From Pseudanabaena sp. ABRG5-3 (GTDB lineage: Bacteria; Cyanobacteriota; Cyanobacteriia; Pseudanabaenales; Pseudanabaenaceae), in contig NZ_AP017560.1 in NCBI RefSeq assembly GCF_003967015.1, positions 2,170,001-2,234,000 of the forward strand: 64,000 nt of DNA, read 5' to 3'. Numbering within the stretch: position 1 is the stretch's first letter; each line of letters starts with the position of its first letter. Of this stretch, positions 35,475 to 42,602 are shown one piece after another. A program made the translations under genes and the position numbers. The notes beneath the pieces are model-generated. The model was given only the letters and a program-made list of their open reading frames with translations. It had not been told where the DNA came from and did no database searches.

Positions 35475-36836
35475 TTAGTTTTTGTCTTTATCCTCTTTTT
35501 TGTCGCCTTGTTCAGATTTATCCTTCTTCTCGCCACCCTGATTTTGGGGATCTTTTACTTCAACCTTGGCATTAGGAGAGAGCGCAAATTGTCCGTCAAT
35601 GACGACCTTCTCTCCAACCTCTAAACCACTAGCGATCGCTGCATCATTACCAACGGTATTGACCACTTTAATAGGACGAATCTCTACGGTGTTATCAGAC
35701 TTGACGACATAAACGAACTGTCCTTTTTGACCTGTTTGAATTGCTGGCGTAGGAATAGAAATTGCGTTTACTTCGTCCGTCAATTTGAGAACCACATCAA
35801 CACGCTGACCGGGGGCAATGCGATCGTCTAAATTGGCAAAGGTCGCCTTTAGCTGCACAGTTCCCGTAGTGACATCGACGACACTATCAATGAAAGTAAG
35901 TTCACCTTCAACGGGCTTTTTATCGTTAGTGACAAAGGCTTGTACCTTGAGCTTGCTGCGCTTTTGGAATTGCTTAACCTGCGCTAAGGATTTTTCTGGA
36001 ACCGAAAAAGTCACATAAATCGGTTTGATTTGGCTAATGGTCACTAAAGGACTATCAGCATCAGCTTTAATGAGGTTACCTTGATTGACTTTAATACTGC
36101 TCACTCTTCCATCTACAGGAGAGTAAATTTCTGTATAGGAAAGCTGAACTCTAGCATTATCAATTAGCGCCTCACCTGCGGCGAGATTGGCTCTAGCCGC
36201 CTCAATATCAGCTCTGGTCGCTTCAGCCGCCGCTACAGTGGTATCGATCGCACTGCCAGATGCATTGACGGTTGCTTGAGAGACACTAGCATTGGTGCGA
36301 AACTGCTCGGCTTGGGTACGACTAATTGCACCTTCGGTATAGAGACTGTCATAGCTTTTACGCTGGAAATCGGCAAACTGTAGCTGGGCGGCATCACGCT
36401 CTTTGTTTGCCTTGGCTTGAGCGATTGTCGTCTCGGCACGAACTTGGTTAGCGATCGCCTGTTGCAATTGGGCTTGATTACGGGCTTGGGCGGCGATCGC
36501 CTGTTGCAATTGAGCTTCGAGGGGGCGGGGATCGATGCGAAATAGCAAATCGCCTTGCTTTACATCTTGTCCATCCTTAAAATTGACCTCAACTAACTGC
36601 CCACCAATGCGCGACTTGACCGCTACGGTGGAATAAGCCTCCACTACACCCGTACTGCGAATCTGCACAGGGAGAGTTTTTTGAACCACAGGTGCAACTA
36701 CCACTGGCACAGGAGGGCGTTGATCTTTGCGAGATTCGGCTTGAGATTCACCACAGGCTGTCATCAAGCTAGGGATGGTGATCGATACCGATACTAAGAT
36801 TAATGCTGATAAGAGAGGATGCCGCATAGTTTTCAA
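35475..36836 (-). CDS. RND efflux periplasmic adaptor (MFP) lipoprotein
   Basis: A 453-residue membrane fusion protein. The signal peptide ends in the lipobox PSLMTACGE, so it is a lipoprotein. The biotinyl-lipoyl-like halves are VAVKSRIGGQLVEVNFKDGQ and IYSPVDGRVSSIKVNQGNLI, with an unusually Gln/Ala-rich alpha hairpin in between. The C terminus is Lys/Asp/Glu-rich (GGEKKDKSEQGDKKEDKDKN). It lies 37 bp upstream of the pump gene; divergent MarR gene suggests regulation. Confidence 0.93.
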   Translation of the reverse strand: MKTMRHPLLSALILVSVSITIPSLMTACGESQAESRKDQRPPVPVVVAPVVQKTLPVQIRSTGVVEAYSTVAVKSRIGGQLVEVNFKDGQDVKQGDLLFRIDPRPLEAQLQQAIAAQARNQAQLQQAIANQVRAETTIAQAKANKERDAAQLQFADFQRKSYDSLYTEGAISRTQAEQFRTNASVSQATVNASGSAIDTTVAAAEATRADIEAARANLAAGEALIDNARVQLSYTEIYSPVDGRVSSIKVNQGNLIKADADSPLVTISQIKPIYVTFSVPEKSLAQVKQFQKRSKLKVQAFVTNDKKPVEGELTFIDSVVDVTTGTVQLKATFANLDDRIAPGQRVDVVLKLTDEVNAISIPTPAIQTGQKGQFVYVVKSDNTVEIRPIKVVNTVGNDAAIASGLEVGEKVVIDGQFALSPNAKVEVKDPQNQGGEKKDKSEQGDKKEDKDKN

Positions 36837-36860
36837 GCGATCATAATTATTGAGATTTAC

Positions 36861-36950
36861 ATAGCAGTCCTAAATCATTTGTAGATTTTGGGGTTTGTTA
36901 AAGAGTAAACCCTTGAATCGCTCTACAACAAACCATTTAGGATTGCTATA
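36861..36950. mobile_element. MITE-like element, family 3
   Basis: Imperfect 25-bp inverted ends: ATAGCAGTCCTAAATCATTT at left and TATAGCAATCCTAAATGGTT (inverted) at right. About 90 bp, non-coding, within the efflux/MarR promoter region. A related remnant occurs at 21785. Confidence 0.6.
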
Positions 36951-36990
36951 TATGAATAAAAAGTTAGCTACAAATTTTTTATTCATATAT
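36948..36990. promoter_or_regulatory. 15-bp perfect inverted repeat in the efflux/MarR intergenic region
   Basis: ATATATGAATAAAAA and its complement are separated by 13 bases. AT-rich. Could be an operator or an extended TIR of the preceding element. Confidence 0.4.
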
Positions 36991-37037
36991 TTTTAATATG
37001 GTTTTGTTGTATTGTAATTGTTAACTTATCTAACTAT

Positions 37038-37057
37038 TAGTAGTACTACATTACTAC
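37038..37057 (+). promoter_or_regulatory. Candidate MarR operator
   Basis: TAGTAGTACTACATTACTAC contains the perfect palindrome GTAGTACTAC (37040-37049), with a further inverted half site. It lies about 16 bp before the MarR start, a fitting place for autoregulation. Confidence 0.4.
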
Positions 37058-37072
37058 AGCTTCAGAGTCAAG

Positions 37073-37519
37073 ATGAATTCATCACATAATTTTGTTTCTC
37101 CACAGCTTTGCGCGACCAAGGTTATGGATGTAGTCCCTTCTGTGATGCGATGGATACATACTGAAGTGCGTCAACAAAAATCGACTTGCTTAACTATTCC
37201 CCAGTTACGCGCCCTTGCTTTTATTCAAATGAATCCTTGCTCATCGCTGGTAGCACTTGCAGAATATTTGGGTGTTACTAGTGCTTCAACTTCCACAATG
37301 GTCAATCGCCTAGTCCACAAGGAATTTATCACCCGTGAAGAGCATCCAAAATTAAGACGGCAGGTGATTCTCAGCCTCACCCCCGCAGGCGAAGAACATC
37401 TGCAACAAGTCCGTCAAATTAGTTGCGATCGCCTTGCTGAAAAGCTAGTAGATCTATCCCCCGAACAACTAGCTGATTTAATCGCTGGACTCGAAGAACT
37501 CAGTCAAATATTTAGGTAA
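37073..37519 (+). CDS. MarR family transcriptional regulator
   Basis: A 148-residue winged helix protein: VALAEYLGVTSASTSTMVNR is the helix-turn-helix and RREEHPKLRRQVILSLTPAG-like wing (residues about 82-105) follows. It is divergent to the RND adaptor/pump genes, so likely their repressor. Intact; ligand unknown. Confidence 0.9.
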   Translation: MNSSHNFVSPQLCATKVMDVVPSVMRWIHTEVRQQKSTCLTIPQLRALAFIQMNPCSSLVALAEYLGVTSASTSTMVNRLVHKEFITREEHPKLRRQVILSLTPAGEEHLQQVRQISCDRLAEKLVDLSPEQLADLIAGLEELSQIFR

Positions 37520-37524
37520 ACGCT

Positions 37525-37616
37525 TATAGCGCTTTTCAAGCAGAGGTACATAGGTTTGTTTCCCCGCCTTCGGCGGGGAAACAAACCTGTACTTCACTAG
37601 GTTGGTAAACGCTATA
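37525..37616. mobile_element. MITE-like element, family 4
   Basis: Inverted ends TATAGCGCTTTTCAA and TATAGCGTTTACCAA (inverted at right) enclose a 17-bp-arm palindrome with TTC triloop, core CCCCGCCTTCGGCGGGG (37552-37588). It directly follows the MarR stop, where it could terminate transcription. Confidence 0.6.
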
Positions 37617-37656
37617 TCCGTAAAATTAGGAACTGTGCAGCTTTGACTCCCTAAGT

Positions 37657-37695
37657 AAAAATGATAAGAATCACCAAGTGATTCTTATCATTTTT
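37657..37695. terminator. 18-bp palindrome, CAA triloop
   Basis: First of three adjacent perfect hairpins. Core GAATCACCAAGTGATTC. A5/T6 tracts flank it. Confidence 0.65.
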
Positions 37696-37698
37696 TAC

Positions 37699-37729
37699 TA
37701 TTTGTGCTGTGCTTCGCACAGCACAAATA
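37699..37729. repeat. 14-bp palindrome, TTC triloop
   Basis: Second of three. TATTTGTGCTGTGC and its complement around TTC; other strand tip is GCGAAGC. Confidence 0.65.
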
Positions 37730-37761
37730 CAGACAAAGGAGGCTTAGCCTCCTTTGTCTGT
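37729..37761. terminator. 15-bp palindrome touching a stop codon, TTA triloop
   Basis: Third of three. Arms 37729-37743 and 37747-37761, core GGAGGCTTAGCCTCC. Ends on the stop codon of 37761-38288. Confidence 0.65.
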
Positions 37762-38288
37762 TAATAGCCTAAACTTTCATTTTGTTTATTTTTGGGAAGC
37801 TCAGAGACAGTGGCAGGCACATCACGCTTAGGACGAAGTGGTGCTGCTTGCAAAAAAATTGATTGTTCTGGACGCTCACGTACCAATTGTCCGGGGTTTT
37901 TCTGTGCCGCTCGCATCAAATCATTATCAAAAGAACCTTCAGCAGCAGTCAGTTGGCGCTCTTGGCGTTTAAGTTGTTCTAGCTTTTTGTATTGCTGATT
38001 CCACTGTTCTTGGGCATAGACCGTCCAGCCATAAATCGCGAATACAGATAGAGTCAGTAAAACTGTGACGACGATAGAGAGTTTCTGAGTGGACATCAAT
38101 AGTCGCAACCACAGAGGCAGTGGAAAGGCATTGGTGCGAGGAAGACGTTTGACGTTCTTGTTGCTTAAGGGTTTGCTACGACTTGCAGACAGGCGTTTAC
38201 TCTGACGATCCAGAGGTTGTGGGGATCGGTTTGGTTCAGGCATTCTCGCTCTGCTAGCTGTCATTTTCTTAACTCTTCTTTCACTCAA
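37761..38288 (-). CDS. Single-pass membrane protein, FtsL-like topology
   Basis: A 175-residue protein: about 75 residues of Arg/Lys/Pro/Ser-rich N-terminal cytoplasmic tail, one transmembrane helix (LSIVVTVLLTLSVFAIYGW), then a short coiled coil (QWNQQYKKLEQLKRQERQLT) and a Pro-rich C terminus. This arrangement resembles FtsL/DivIC division proteins and is common among cyanobacterial proteins of unknown role; sequence identity to FtsL is not evident. Function unproven. Confidence 0.6.
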   Translation of the reverse strand: MSERRVKKMTASRARMPEPNRSPQPLDRQSKRLSASRSKPLSNKNVKRLPRTNAFPLPLWLRLLMSTQKLSIVVTVLLTLSVFAIYGWTVYAQEQWNQQYKKLEQLKRQERQLTAAEGSFDNDLMRAAQKNPGQLVRERPEQSIFLQAAPLRPKRDVPATVSELPKNKQNESLGY

Positions 38289-38443
38289 GATTCACCACTG
38301 CTACTTGTAGCACCTTCATGCAGAAATTACCAAGTCTTTTTTGAACATTTTGGAATTTCTTTAACTAATGCAAATTTAATCAATGCAAATTTGAAGATGC
38401 GCAAATCATCGGATTTTGATTTCCGACCTTAGAATTATAGTTG

Positions 38444-39097
38444 TCATTGATTTTTTGGCAACAAGAATTTGAAAGTAATTTGATCCCCTTCTTGCAAACC
38501 GAGTTCTTGCGTTAGCCCAGCCCTAACTTCTAGTACGTTATCAGCAACAACCCCATTTTCGGGATAAATCGGACAGGGATCACTTTTACAGGTGGTGGCA
38601 TTACGAGCGATCGCTACCACCTTGCCATCAAGCAAGAAAATAATATCAAGAGGTGAAGGCGTATTTTTCATCCAAAAAGCAACAGGACGAGCAGGGATAA
38701 AGGGAAATAACATGCCGCGATCATCGGCTAATGGGGGACGAAACATTAGTCCTTTTTCTTGCTCCTTCGGAGTATTGGCGACCTCTAGCTGAATCTCGCG
38801 TCCTGCGATCGTGGCAATAGCAGTAATTGGCAAATATTGTCCTAGTTCTGAAACTGGTTTAGGTTTAGTTTGAGGAGTTAGCTGCGGTGATACAGTTTGT
38901 GGTGAAGTTGTAACGGGGATCGATGGACTTGCAGATGGTTTTGCACTGTCGGACACCGCAGGGGAGCTACAAGCAATCATCGACAGGCTCAGGCTAATCG
39001 TACATAGCTTTATACAAACTCTTTGGAGGATTTGGATCGAACTATGAACAGGTGTGTCACAATTTCTAGAAGTATCGCCAGTCATATTGCCAGTCAT
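38444..39097 (-). CDS. DUF192 domain lipoprotein
   Basis: A 217-residue protein with N-terminal hydrophobic stretch and lipobox-like SLSMIACSS, then a Pro/Ser/Thr-rich linker and the DUF192 domain: ANTPKEQEKGLMFRPPLADD, GMLFPF, FWMKNTPSPLDIIFLLDGKV, VLEVRAGLTQELGLQEGDQI. Function of DUF192 is unknown. The start is uncertain: ATG 39097 lies only 3 bp from the divergent GH57 ATG, so promoters must overlap coding DNA. Confidence 0.85.
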   Translation of the reverse strand: MTGNMTGDTSRNCDTPVHSSIQILQRVCIKLCTISLSLSMIACSSPAVSDSAKPSASPSIPVTTSPQTVSPQLTPQTKPKPVSELGQYLPITAIATIAGREIQLEVANTPKEQEKGLMFRPPLADDRGMLFPFIPARPVAFWMKNTPSPLDIIFLLDGKVVAIARNATTCKSDPCPIYPENGVVADNVLEVRAGLTQELGLQEGDQITFKFLLPKNQ

Positions 39098-39100
39098 CCT

Positions 39101-41320
39101 ATGTCTTTTCCTCTACATGTCGCATTTATCTGGCACCAACATCAACCTCTCTATAAAAGCGCGATCGCTGGCAAGTATCATCTGCCTTGGGTGAGGCTGC
39201 ATGGCGTAAAAGATTATTTGGATCTCGCGTTGATGTTGTCAAGATACCCAAAGCTACATCAAACAATCAATCTTGTCCCATCTCTAATTCTACAACTGCA
39301 AGACTATGTGGAGGGGAAGGCGTTTGATCCCTATTTATCATTGACCTTAACGCCTGTTGATAATCTCACGCGATCGCAAAAGCATTTTATTGTCGAGCAT
39401 TTCTTTGATGCCAATCACCAGACGATGATCGAGCCATACCATCGCTATGCCGACCTCTTAGCACAACGGCAAGCCTACGGGATCGAGTGGTGTGTGAATC
39501 ATTGGCAAGCCCCCGATTTTAGTGATTTACTGGCTTGGCATAACTTGGCATGGATTGATCCCCTATTTCGTGAAGCCGATCCTGAAATTGCTGAATGGTA
39601 CGAGCGTGGCAGAGATTTTACCCTCGCCGATCGTCAAAGAATTTACAGCAAACAACGCGAAATTATCAGCCGTATTTTGCCCCAACATCGGCAAATGCAA
39701 AAGCATGGGCAGTTAGAAATTACGACTACCCCGTATAACCATCCGATCATGCCTCTCCTTGCCGATACACAGGCAGGACGCATTGCTGTGCCCCAAATGT
39801 ATTTGCCTAATACTCGGTTTCGCTGGGAAACAGACATCAATCTACATCTCGAAAAAGCTAAAGAAATGTACCGCCAGCATTTTGGTTGCGACCCTAAAGG
39901 TTTATGGCCCTCAGAGCAATCGGTTAGCCCTGCAATTTTGCCCCATATCTCCAAGCAAGGATTCTCATGGTTATGCTCGGATGAGGGCGTATTGGGTTGG
40001 AGTCTAGGGCATTATTTCCGCCGTGATGAACGCGGTGCGATCGATGCCCCCCATTTGCTATATCAGCCCTATCGCCTCGAAACGGTGCATGGTGACTTAG
40101 CAATTATTTTCCGCGATCGCCTACTTTCAGATTTAATTGGCTTTAGCTATGGGGCGCTCTTACCTCAAGCTGCTAGTGATGACCTATGCGATCGTTTGAT
40201 GACAATTCAAAAACAACAAAATGAATATTTAGCCGAACATCCCGATGGTCAACCTTGGCTAGTGACGATTGCCCTCGATGGTGAAAACTGCTGGGAATTT
40301 TATCCTCAAGATGGCAACCCATTTTTGCAGACCCTGTATGAAAATCTTTCTAACAATCACAACCTAAAGCTAGTCACTCCCTCTGAATATTTAGCTAAAT
40401 ACTCACCCGTGGAAAAAATTCCGCCCCATCAATTGCATAGTGGCTCATGGATTGACTCTAGCTTTACGACATGGATTGGTGATCCAGTCAAAAATCGGGC
40501 TTGGGAATTACTTGCCGAGGCACGCCAAGTTTTAGCGCTTCATGCTGAAGCTACCCCTGAAAACAATCCTGAAGCATGGGAAAGCCTGATGGCAGCCGAA
40601 GGCTCCGACTGGTTTTGGTGGTTTGGGGAAGGGCATAGCTCCAATGACGATGCCATGTTCGATCGCCTATTTCGCGAACATTTACAAGTAATTTATCGCG
40701 CCCTCAATGAGCCAGTTCCCCATGCTTTGCTCTATCCTCTTGAACCCCATGATGTCTCTACTAGCGATCGCCCCACTAGCCTAATTCATCCTCTAATTAA
40801 TGGCAGATTTGAGAATGATGATTGGATAGGCGCAGGTAAAATTGAAATTAGCGGGGCGCGAGGGGCAATGCACCAAAATGTACCTGTTAAACGCCTATGG
40901 TATGGATATGATCATTTTTATTGCTACTTGCGTCTAGAATTTAGTAATCTAGAGAGCATTGCACAAAGTAAACTACATCTGTTGTGGTTTTATCCCAGTC
41001 GGATTCACCCCAATAGTCCTGTCAAGCTTCTTGATATGCCTGATGTATCACCGCTAAATTATCTATTTCGCCATCACTTAGCGATCAATTTTGCCGATAA
41101 GTCAGTTCAGCTTCAAGAATCTTTAGAGAAGTTTCAGTGGGAAACCATAGCAACTCATACGAAAATAGGTCTAGAGCAATGCCTAGAAATTGCCATACCT
41201 TGGAGTGATTTGGCGGTCAAGCCCCAATCTGTTGCAAGACTGGTGATTATGCTCAGCCAAAAAGAGCATTTTCAGATATCCCTACCTGAGTATACGATTA
41301 TTCCCATTGAAGTACCTTAG
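39101..41320 (+). CDS. Glycoside hydrolase family 57
   Basis: A 739-residue GH57 enzyme, a retaining alpha-glucan-active family (amylases, branching enzymes). The N terminus MSFPLHVAFIWHQHQPLYKS is family region 1; the probable nucleophile is E272 in GLWPSEQSVSPAIL; ALDGENCWEFYPQDG is region 4. A TTG-started frame extends 26 codons upstream but this ATG gives the usual beginning. Probably acts on glycogen; exact activity is open. The C-terminal 150 residues (GRFENDDWIGAGKIEISG) form a beta-rich extension. Confidence 0.9.
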   Translation: MSFPLHVAFIWHQHQPLYKSAIAGKYHLPWVRLHGVKDYLDLALMLSRYPKLHQTINLVPSLILQLQDYVEGKAFDPYLSLTLTPVDNLTRSQKHFIVEHFFDANHQTMIEPYHRYADLLAQRQAYGIEWCVNHWQAPDFSDLLAWHNLAWIDPLFREADPEIAEWYERGRDFTLADRQRIYSKQREIISRILPQHRQMQKHGQLEITTTPYNHPIMPLLADTQAGRIAVPQMYLPNTRFRWETDINLHLEKAKEMYRQHFGCDPKGLWPSEQSVSPAILPHISKQGFSWLCSDEGVLGWSLGHYFRRDERGAIDAPHLLYQPYRLETVHGDLAIIFRDRLLSDLIGFSYGALLPQAASDDLCDRLMTIQKQQNEYLAEHPDGQPWLVTIALDGENCWEFYPQDGNPFLQTLYENLSNNHNLKLVTPSEYLAKYSPVEKIPPHQLHSGSWIDSSFTTWIGDPVKNRAWELLAEARQVLALHAEATPENNPEAWESLMAAEGSDWFWWFGEGHSSNDDAMFDRLFREHLQVIYRALNEPVPHALLYPLEPHDVSTSDRPTSLIHPLINGRFENDDWIGAGKIEISGARGAMHQNVPVKRLWYGYDHFYCYLRLEFSNLESIAQSKLHLLWFYPSRIHPNSPVKLLDMPDVSPLNYLFRHHLAINFADKSVQLQESLEKFQWETIATHTKIGLEQCLEIAIPWSDLAVKPQSVARLVIMLSQKEHFQISLPEYTIIPIEVP

Positions 41321-41344
41321 TGTTGCGTTATTAAAGAGATAACA

Positions 41345-41902
41345 GTGGAAAAGCTAGAAAAGACCAGCATTGAGTCGATTGTCGAGCAGGCTTTACAAGA
41401 TCGCTACCTTACTCCAGCAATGGAAGCCGAAGTTGGACGGATCTGTGATAGTGCTTTTGAACTCTCGGTAGAAGAATATATGGCACTTGATCGCCTGATG
41501 GGTGCTTTGCTAACAGGGGAAGTAGTTGCTGTCCCACGCAAGCAATTTATTAATGTGATGGAAGAATTGGTGCTGAGTGAGGCTGTGGCAAGAGTTGCCG
41601 AAATCGAGGCAAATAGCAATAAAGTCTTGGATTTGGGGGATATTGCTGCCTATGCACTGAACCGTCTACCACCTTTGTACGCTACTACTGAGCAGGGCGC
41701 AAATTACCAAAGGGATAGGGCGCTTGCTGACTTACAACATTTAATCGCCCAGCAGGTCAAAGAAGCGATCGATCGCAACCTTGATCGTCCTGAATTCTTC
41801 CCCGATCGATCTACTTTTGGCTCAGTTAATAAAGATTCTGTACTTTCACAACTTAGCCATTTATTACAAGCCTATGCCCCAGCCTTCGAGGAAAAATCTT
41901 AA
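41345..41902 (+). CDS. ComFB family protein
   Basis: A 185-residue protein, GTG start. The ComFB domain is VAVPRKQFINVMEELVLSEA to LGDIAAYALNRLPPLYATTE. ComFB-domain proteins in cyanobacteria (CdgR) were reported to bind cyclic di-nucleotides, and in Bacillus the gene is in the competence operon. 24 bp after the GH57 gene, so likely co-transcribed. Role here is inference. Confidence 0.88.
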   Translation: MEKLEKTSIESIVEQALQDRYLTPAMEAEVGRICDSAFELSVEEYMALDRLMGALLTGEVVAVPRKQFINVMEELVLSEAVARVAEIEANSNKVLDLGDIAAYALNRLPPLYATTEQGANYQRDRALADLQHLIAQQVKEAIDRNLDRPEFFPDRSTFGSVNKDSVLSQLSHLLQAYAPAFEEKS

Positions 41903-41996
41903 ATTCTTTTAGATATTTTGAGAATTTCTCTAATTTAAAAAATATCAAAAGATATTGATTTTTACTTTTAGGATAAATTCAATATAAATAAAAGCA

Positions 41997-42533
41997 TTGA
42001 AATATTTTTTGATTAACTTAGTTACTATATTTCTAGCACAATTAAATTTATCATTTTTAACAACAAATCAGGCGATTGCGGCTGATAAAGTCATACTTAG
42101 GTATGGAATTTTCTCTGAGGATGTTACTAATAAACAACTAGAAGAATTTGCGCTTACAGGAGATTTAGATACACCATTAGGGGATTTTTTAAGACAAAAT
42201 CATTCTATTAGTTTTATACTTCAGAATTCTCTGAAACAAGAAATCCCAATTAATTTAGTAGCTTTAGATAAAGCTCTAAACCACACAATTGGTGATTTTT
42301 TATTGGATTATATAGGTCAGATTATTCAAATGCCTGCAGGTTCTGCTCATAAACAAGCTATTAGAGCAGCACTTATTCTATCGGCTCAAGATAATCAATT
42401 ATCCATTCTTGAAGTGATTAAGAATTATCCCGATGAACAAATTATAGTTGATGGAGAAAAGCTTGAAAAATTACAAGACAATATTAATATTTCTGTAAAA
42501 CTTATACAGTCTTTCTTTTCTAAAAATAAGTGA
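41997..42533 (+). CDS. DUF1400-type secreted protein
   Basis: A 178-residue protein with a signal peptide (IFLAQLNLSFLTTNQAIAADK) and DUF1400, recognised by VILRYGIFSEDVTNKQLEEF, ALTGDLDTPLGDFL and IPINLVALDKALNHTIGDF. This domain precedes alpha/beta hydrolases in cyanobacteria, but here there is no hydrolase part, so the protein is a stand-alone domain. Start TTG at 41997. AT-rich compared with neighbours. Confidence 0.7.
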   Translation: MKYFLINLVTIFLAQLNLSFLTTNQAIAADKVILRYGIFSEDVTNKQLEEFALTGDLDTPLGDFLRQNHSISFILQNSLKQEIPINLVALDKALNHTIGDFLLDYIGQIIQMPAGSAHKQAIRAALILSAQDNQLSILEVIKNYPDEQIIVDGEKLEKLQDNINISVKLIQSFFSKNK

Positions 42534-42541
42534 CTTGTAGT

Positions 42542-42588
42542 AAAATAAAGAACCAATTTTTTGTCACAAAAAATTGGTTCTTTATTTT
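42542..42588. terminator. 22-bp palindrome between convergent genes, TCA triloop
   Basis: Arms 42542-42563 and 42567-42588 pair perfectly. Core AAAAAATTGG-type AT-rich stem; serves DUF1400 and FHA-ABC genes that converge here. Confidence 0.75.
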
Positions 42589-42602
42589 GATTAATCTCAA
42601 TC

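Noticed and set aside
35370-35624. 84-aa plus-strand ORF at the adaptor/pump junction
   Set aside because: Antisense to the 3' end of the adaptor and 5' end of the pump; hydrophobicity reflects reversed charged/membrane codons.
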